DNA of 64,000 nucleotides from an uncultured Castellaniella sp. (GTDB taxonomy: Bacteria; Pseudomonadota; Gammaproteobacteria; Burkholderiales; Burkholderiaceae_B), in the NCBI RefSeq assembly GCF_937988725.1, contig NZ_CALKHS010000010.1, positions 248,001-312,000 of the forward strand, read 5' to 3'. A model generated the notes under the pieces. The model saw nothing but the letters and a program-made list of their open reading frames with translations. It was not told the origin of the DNA and ran no database searches. Shown here in pieces: positions 59,652-64,000 of the stretch; within the stretch, counting starts at the first letter, position 1, and every line of letters starts with the position of its first letter. Made by a program: the position numbers and the translations under genes.

Positions 59652-61064
59652 ATGTCCACCCCTGAACACGTCGTCCAGATGATTGCCGAACGCGAAGTCG
59701 CGTTCGTGGATTTCCGCTTTACCGACACCCTGGGTCGGGAACACCACCTGACGGTTCCCGCCAGCCAGGTCGATGAAGACCGCATGGAATCGGGCGTGGC
59801 CTTCGACGGTTCCTCGCTGCCCGGCTGGAAGGGCATCGAGGCCTCGGACATGATCCTGGTTCCGGACGCCGCCACGGCGCGGATGGATCCCTTCCGCGAA
59901 GAAACGACGCTGATCCTGACCTGCGACGTGGTCGAGCCGTCCGACCTGAAAGGCTATGACCGCGATCCGCGTTCCCTGGCGCGCCGCGCCGAAGCCTACC
60001 TGAAGTCCAGCGGCCTGGGCGACACCGCGTATTTCGGCCCGGAACCCGAATTCTTCGTGTTCGACGGCGTCAGCTGGAATTCGGACATGGCCGGCAGCTT
60101 CGTCAAGATCAGCTCGAACGAAGGCGCCTGGTCCAATGCGGACGACGCCAACGGCACCAACCAGGGCTACCGTCCCGCCGTCAAGGGCGGCTACGTGCCG
60201 GTGCCGCCGATCGACTCCTTCGCCGACATGCGTTCCGAGATGTGCCTGCTGATGGAACAGATGGGCGTGCCCGTCGAAGTGCACCACCACGAAGTGGCCA
60301 ATTGCGGCCAGCTGGAAATCGGGACGCGCTTTTCCACGCTGGTGCAGCGCGCCGACTGGACGCAGATCATGAAGTACGTGATCCGCAACGTTGCCCACGT
60401 CTACGGCAAGACCGCCACCTTCATGCCCAAGCCCGTCGTCGGCGACAACGGTTCGGGCATGCACGTCCACCAGTCGATCTGGAAGGATGGCCAGAACCTG
60501 TTCGCTGGCAACGGCTACGGCGGCCTTTCCGAATTCGCCCTGTACTACATCGGCGGCATCATCCACCACGCCCGCGCCCTGAACGCCATCACCAATCCGG
60601 GCACGAATTCCTACAAGCGCCTGGTGCCTCACTATGAAGCTCCGGTGAAGCTGGCGTATTCCGCCCGCAACCGCTCGGCGTCGATCCGCATCCCCTACGT
60701 CAGCAATCCCAAGGCCCGCCGGGTCGAATCCCGCTTCCCCGACCCCCTGGCCAACCCCTACCTGGCGTTCTCGGCGCTGATGATGGCGGGCCTGGACGGC
60801 GTGCAGAACAAGATCCACCCGGGCGACCCGGCCGACAAGAACCTGTACGACCTGCCGCCGGAAGAAGACGCCAAGATCCCCACCGTCTGTTCTTCGCTGG
60901 AACAGGCCCTGGAAGCCCTGGACCGCGACCGCGAATTCCTGACGCGCGGCGGCGTGTTCAGCAACGATCTGCTGGACGCCTATCTGAACCTGAAGGAAAA
61001 CGAACTCAATCGCCTGCGCGTGACGCCGCATCCGGTCGAATTCGACATGTACTACACCCTGTAA
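59652..61064 (+). CDS. glnA: Glutamine synthetase, type I
   Basis: A 470-residue class I glutamine synthetase that makes Gln from Glu, ammonia and ATP. Signature motifs: FDGSSLPGWKGIEASDMIL (beta-grasp), GPEPEFFVFDGV, KPVVGDNGSGMHVHQSIWKDGQNLF and RIPYVSNPKARRVESRFPDP. The adenylylation-site region near residue 397 is present (LYDLPPEED), so GlnE-type control is likely. It has a sigma-54/NtrC promoter upstream and is followed by glnL-glnG. Confidence 0.98.
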   Translation: MSTPEHVVQMIAEREVAFVDFRFTDTLGREHHLTVPASQVDEDRMESGVAFDGSSLPGWKGIEASDMILVPDAATARMDPFREETTLILTCDVVEPSDLKGYDRDPRSLARRAEAYLKSSGLGDTAYFGPEPEFFVFDGVSWNSDMAGSFVKISSNEGAWSNADDANGTNQGYRPAVKGGYVPVPPIDSFADMRSEMCLLMEQMGVPVEVHHHEVANCGQLEIGTRFSTLVQRADWTQIMKYVIRNVAHVYGKTATFMPKPVVGDNGSGMHVHQSIWKDGQNLFAGNGYGGLSEFALYYIGGIIHHARALNAITNPGTNSYKRLVPHYEAPVKLAYSARNRSASIRIPYVSNPKARRVESRFPDPLANPYLAFSALMMAGLDGVQNKIHPGDPADKNLYDLPPEEDAKIPTVCSSLEQALEALDRDREFLTRGGVFSNDLLDAYLNLKENELNRLRVTPHPVEFDMYYTL

Positions 61065-61076
61065 GGGGTTCTGGCG

Positions 61077-62030
61077 ATGGATCCGGCCGGCTTCGAACTG
61101 CTGCAGACCGCGGTCCTGCTGCTCGACGAATCCGGCCGGATCGCCTATGCCAACAGCGCGGCCGAAGAACTGCTGGGATCGTCCCGGCGGCAACTCGTCG
61201 GCCAGGCGCTGGATCCTTATCTCGGCGGCCTGGACAGCGTGCTCAAGACGCCGCTGTCCGGGCAGCCCTGGGCCTGCCTGGTCGAGATCCCCGTGCACCA
61301 GGCGGCCCGCCTGGACGACCAGGAACAGGCGCTGGCCGACCAGGCGGCGCAGCGCGAAACCCTGCGCAACCTGGCCCACGAAGTCCGCAACCCGCTGGCC
61401 GGCCTGCGGGCCGCCGCTCAACTGCTGGACATGGAACTGCCGCGCGACGATCTGCGCGATTACACCCGGGTCATCATCGAGGAAGCCGATCGTCTGGCGG
61501 ACCTGGTCGCCCGGCTGGTATCGCCCCAGCGGCAGGAGATCGAACCGCAGCGCTTCAACGTGCACGAGATCTGCGAACGGGCGCTGGCCCTGGCGGCGCT
61601 GGAATTCGGCGACCGGCTGGCCCTGGTGCGCGACTACGACACCTCGGTGCCCGACATGGTCGCCGACCGGGACCGCCTGCTGCAGGCCCTGCTGAACGTG
61701 GTGCGCAATGCGGCGCAGGCCCTGACCGAGACGCCGGGCATCGCTTCGCCCACCTTGAAGTTGCGCACGCGCATCGTCCATCAGCCGGTGTTCCTGCGAA
61801 CCCGGCGCCGCATGGGGCTGATGATCGCGGTGGCGGACAACGGCCCGGGGGTGCCCGCGGCCCTCAGGGACAAACTCTTTCATCCCCTGGTCACGGGGCG
61901 CGCCCAGGGCACGGGCCTGGGCCTGAACCTGGCCCAGGCGTGCCTGCACCTGCACGGCGGCGTGCTGGAATTCGATTCTGAACCAGGCCGCACGGAATTC
62001 CGCCTGCTGCTGCCCCTGGAGACGGCATGA
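61077..62030 (+). CDS. glnL: NtrB/GlnL nitrogen-sensing histidine kinase
   Basis: A 317-residue soluble kinase/phosphatase. N-terminal PAS (about residues 5-75: GFELLQTAVLLLDESGRIAYANSAAEELLG), H-box RNLAHEVRNPLAGLRAAAQLL, N-box LNVVRNAAQALTE and G-box GTGLGLNLAQACL. It lacks membrane helices, as expected of NtrB, and is controlled by PII. It overlaps glnG by 4 nt. Confidence 0.95.
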   Translation: MDPAGFELLQTAVLLLDESGRIAYANSAAEELLGSSRRQLVGQALDPYLGGLDSVLKTPLSGQPWACLVEIPVHQAARLDDQEQALADQAAQRETLRNLAHEVRNPLAGLRAAAQLLDMELPRDDLRDYTRVIIEEADRLADLVARLVSPQRQEIEPQRFNVHEICERALALAALEFGDRLALVRDYDTSVPDMVADRDRLLQALLNVVRNAAQALTETPGIASPTLKLRTRIVHQPVFLRTRRRMGLMIAVADNGPGVPAALRDKLFHPLVTGRAQGTGLGLNLAQACLHLHGGVLEFDSEPGRTEFRLLLPLETA

Positions 62031-63550
62031 AACCCATCTGGATCCTGGACGACGAACCCGGCATGCGCTGGGTGCTGGAACGCGCCCTGGACAAGGCCGG
62101 CTGGGCCGTCCGGTGTTTCGCCGACGGCGCGGCCCTGCTGGCGGCCCTGGGCGAACTGAACGGCGCCGACGATCCGCGCACCCCGGCGGTGCTGATGTCC
62201 GACGTGCGCATGCCCGGAGTGGACGGCTTCGGCGTCCTGGCGCAGGTCCGCGCGGAACTGCCGGAGCTGCCCGTCATCCTGATGACGGCCTATACCGACC
62301 TGGAAACCACCGTGGCCGCCTTTTCCCGGGGCGCCTTCGATTACCTGACCAAGCCCTTCGACATCCAGGCCGCCGTGGCGCTGGTCGATCGCGCGGCCCG
62401 GTCCGCTCAGGCGCCCTCCGGCGCCGCCGCGCCGCCGTCGCAGGACGGACAGCCCGCCGCCGCGCCGGCTGCGGCGAACGCCGCCCGGGAAGAAGAGGGC
62501 GCCATGCTGCCGTCCCGTTCGCCGGCCATGCAGGAGGTCTTTCGCGCCATCGGCCGCCTGGCCCAGTCCAGCGCCACCGTGCTCATCACCGGCGAATCCG
62601 GCACGGGCAAGGAACTGGTGGCGCGCGCGCTGCATCAGCACAGCCGCCGGGCGGCCGGACCCTTCGTGGCCGTCAACGCCGCCGCCATCCCTCGAGATCT
62701 GCTGGAAGCCGAACTGTTCGGCCACGAGCGCGGCGCCTTCACCGGCGCCGTGCAGATGCGCCGGGGACGCTTCGAAGAGGCCGATGGCGGCACGCTGTTC
62801 CTGGACGAGATCGGCGACATGCCGGCAGAACTGCAGACGCGGCTGCTGCGCGTGCTGGCCGAAAACAGCTTCTATCGGGTGGGCGGCAGCCGCGCCGTGC
62901 AGGTCGACGTGCGGATCGTGGCGGCGACCCACCAGCCCCTGGAAGACCGGGTGCAGGCCGGCCTGTTCCGCGCCGACCTGTTTCACCGGCTCAACGTGAT
63001 CCGCCTGCGCCTGCCGCCCCTGCGGGCGAGACGCGAGGACATCGAGCGCCTGGCCCATCACTTCCTGGCCCGCAGCGCCGCGCAGCTGGGCGTGCCCGTC
63101 CGTTCTCTGGGGCCCGACGCCCTGCTGGCTCTGGAACGATTCGATTACCCCGGCAACATCCGCCAGCTGGAGAACATCTGCCAATGGCTGACGGTCATGA
63201 CCGCCAGCCCTCAGGTGCAGGCGCAGGATCTGCCCCCCGAGATTCTGGCGGCCGGCGGCGCCGCGCCCGCGCCGGCTGCTGCTTTGTCGGCCAGTGCGGG
63301 CTCGCCGCCAGCCGATTGGCGCGCGGCGCTGGCCGGAGAGGTCCTGCGCCGCCTGCAGGAGCGCGATCCCGACCTGATGGAGTCCCTGCGCAAGGACTTC
63401 GAGCGCGTGCTGTTGAGCCAGGCGCTGTCGCAGGCCGGCGGCCAGCGGGGACGGGCCGCGCTGATGCTGGGCATCGGCCGCAACACCCTGACGCGCAAGT
63501 GCCAGGAACTGGGCCTGGACGATCCCCAGGCGAAGGCGCCCGGGGCCTAG
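62027..63550 (+). CDS. glnG: NtrC/GlnG sigma-54 activator
   Basis: A 507-residue enhancer-binding protein. Receiver with phospho-Asp (LMSDVRMPGVDGFG), a Pro/Ala linker (about 128-155), AAA+ domain with Walker A ITGESGTGKELVARALH and the sigma-54 contact GAFTGA, arginine finger region RLNVIRLRLPPLRARREDIE, and a C-terminal Fis-type HTH (AALMLGIGRNTLTRKCQELGL). It drives glnA from the sigma-54 promoter. It converges with the ABC ATPase gene, 4 nt away. Confidence 0.96.
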   Translation: MKPIWILDDEPGMRWVLERALDKAGWAVRCFADGAALLAALGELNGADDPRTPAVLMSDVRMPGVDGFGVLAQVRAELPELPVILMTAYTDLETTVAAFSRGAFDYLTKPFDIQAAVALVDRAARSAQAPSGAAAPPSQDGQPAAAPAAANAAREEEGAMLPSRSPAMQEVFRAIGRLAQSSATVLITGESGTGKELVARALHQHSRRAAGPFVAVNAAAIPRDLLEAELFGHERGAFTGAVQMRRGRFEEADGGTLFLDEIGDMPAELQTRLLRVLAENSFYRVGGSRAVQVDVRIVAATHQPLEDRVQAGLFRADLFHRLNVIRLRLPPLRARREDIERLAHHFLARSAAQLGVPVRSLGPDALLALERFDYPGNIRQLENICQWLTVMTASPQVQAQDLPPEILAAGGAAPAPAAALSASAGSPPADWRAALAGEVLRRLQERDPDLMESLRKDFERVLLSQALSQAGGQRGRAALMLGIGRNTLTRKCQELGLDDPQAKAPGA

Positions 63551-63554
63551 GCGG

Positions 63555-64000
63555 TCAGGCGGCGGCGGGCGCGCCGCGCAGACAGGCCTGGGTGCGCTGG
63601 GCCAGCAGGGCCTCGCGGCGCACGAAGGTGGCGATCTCGGGCGTCGCCGGGTGATGGTATGTTTCGTAGGGCGTCGCCCACTGGGCGAGCCGGCCGTCCT
63701 GCAGGATGCCGATCCTGTCGGCCACGGCGAAGGCCTCGGCCTGATTGTGCGTCACCACCAGGGCGGTATGGCCGGAGGCCTTGAGCAGATCCCGCAGTTC
63801 GAACGCCAGCCGTTCGCGCGCATCGACGTCCAGATTCGAGAAAGGCTCGTCCAGCAGCAGCAGGGCGGGCTCGGGCGCCAGCGCCCGGGCCAGGGCGACG
63901 CGCTGCTGCTGGCCGCCGGACAGTTCATGGGGATAGCGCTCGTCCAGGCCGCTCATGCCGACCAGGGCCAGCATCTCGCGCACGCGCTGCCGGCGCCCGG
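63555..64000 (-). CDS. FbpC-type ABC transporter ATPase (partial, N-terminus beyond the right edge)
   Basis: The visible part, about 148 residues, begins within the ATPase core. Signature: LSGGQQQRVALARALAPEPALLLLDEPFSNLD, then the H-loop LVVTHNQAEAFAVADRIGIL and GRLAQWATPYETYHHPATPEIATFV. This resembles ferric or spermidine-type ATPases. After the PATPEIATFV segment only about 20 residues remain, so no TOBE/OB domain is seen, unlike full-length FbpC. The Walker A lies outside the window. Confidence 0.85.
   Translation of the reverse strand, partial: GRRQRVREMLALVGMSGLDERYPHELSGGQQQRVALARALAPEPALLLLDEPFSNLDVDARERLAFELRDLLKASGHTALVVTHNQAEAFAVADRIGILQDGRLAQWATPYETYHHPATPEIATFVRREALLAQRTQACLRGAPAAA

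Noticed and set aside
1..64000. CRISPR arrays or insertion sequences.
   Set aside because: No regularly spaced repeats, cas genes or transposase genes were seen.

Overview
The window reads as a high-GC betaproteobacterial chromosome, most likely of the family Alcaligenaceae (the Bordetella/Achromobacter/Castellaniella neighbourhood). This placement rests on gene content and GC-rich codon use only. No rRNA, tRNA or CRISPR array was found.

Layout. (1) 1-11.3 kb is one end of an integrative conjugative element, all on the minus strand: a tyrosine integrase, an Abi_2/AbiF-type HEPN gene, a MobC-like ribbon-helix-helix gene, trbM, and a VirB-type mating-pore operon (virB1-virB8). Three cargo genes sit between virB4 and virB5, and the element continues past the left edge. 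Two copies of a structured sequence flank the abi-mobC pair, with their hairpin conserved by compensatory changes. One copy lies just upstream of abi. (2) 11.5-16.3 kb is a copper-type two-component system cotranscribed with a HiPIP, preceded by a beta-propeller gene, with a perfect 16-bp CusR/CopR-type palindrome at the head and a divergent transporter with a histidine-rich tail. (3) 16.5-19.3 kb holds small accessory genes and a deletion scar where a lysR remnant abuts a pirin remnant. (4) 19.4-24.2 kb is an MksFEB condensin operon with no nuclease (MksG/JetD) gene. (5) 24.3-45.2 kb is metabolism and transport: asparagine synthase, alkB, a LysR-controlled citrate-type transporter/AtuA operon, two Old Yellow Enzymes, a pirin, an amino-acid ABC importer lacking its ATPase, and a Trk/Ktr potassium system. 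(6) 45.2-47.1 kb is fabA-fabB with a strong bidirectional terminator. (7) 47-52.6 kb holds two MFS exporters, a urea transporter and a ClC protein. (8) 52.6-55.8 kb is a nitric oxide reductase operon with a NorC-cytochrome c fusion and a perfect FNR/Dnr box upstream. (9) 55.9-63.6 kb is housekeeping: yicC, rph, rdgB, hemW, and glnA-glnL-glnG with an NtrC site and a sigma-54 promoter. The window closes inside a ferric-type ABC ATPase gene.

The items most worth follow-up are the Abi_2 gene with its paired structured RNAs, the MksBEF operon without nuclease, the copper-box operon that lacks any efflux pump, and the variant nor operon.
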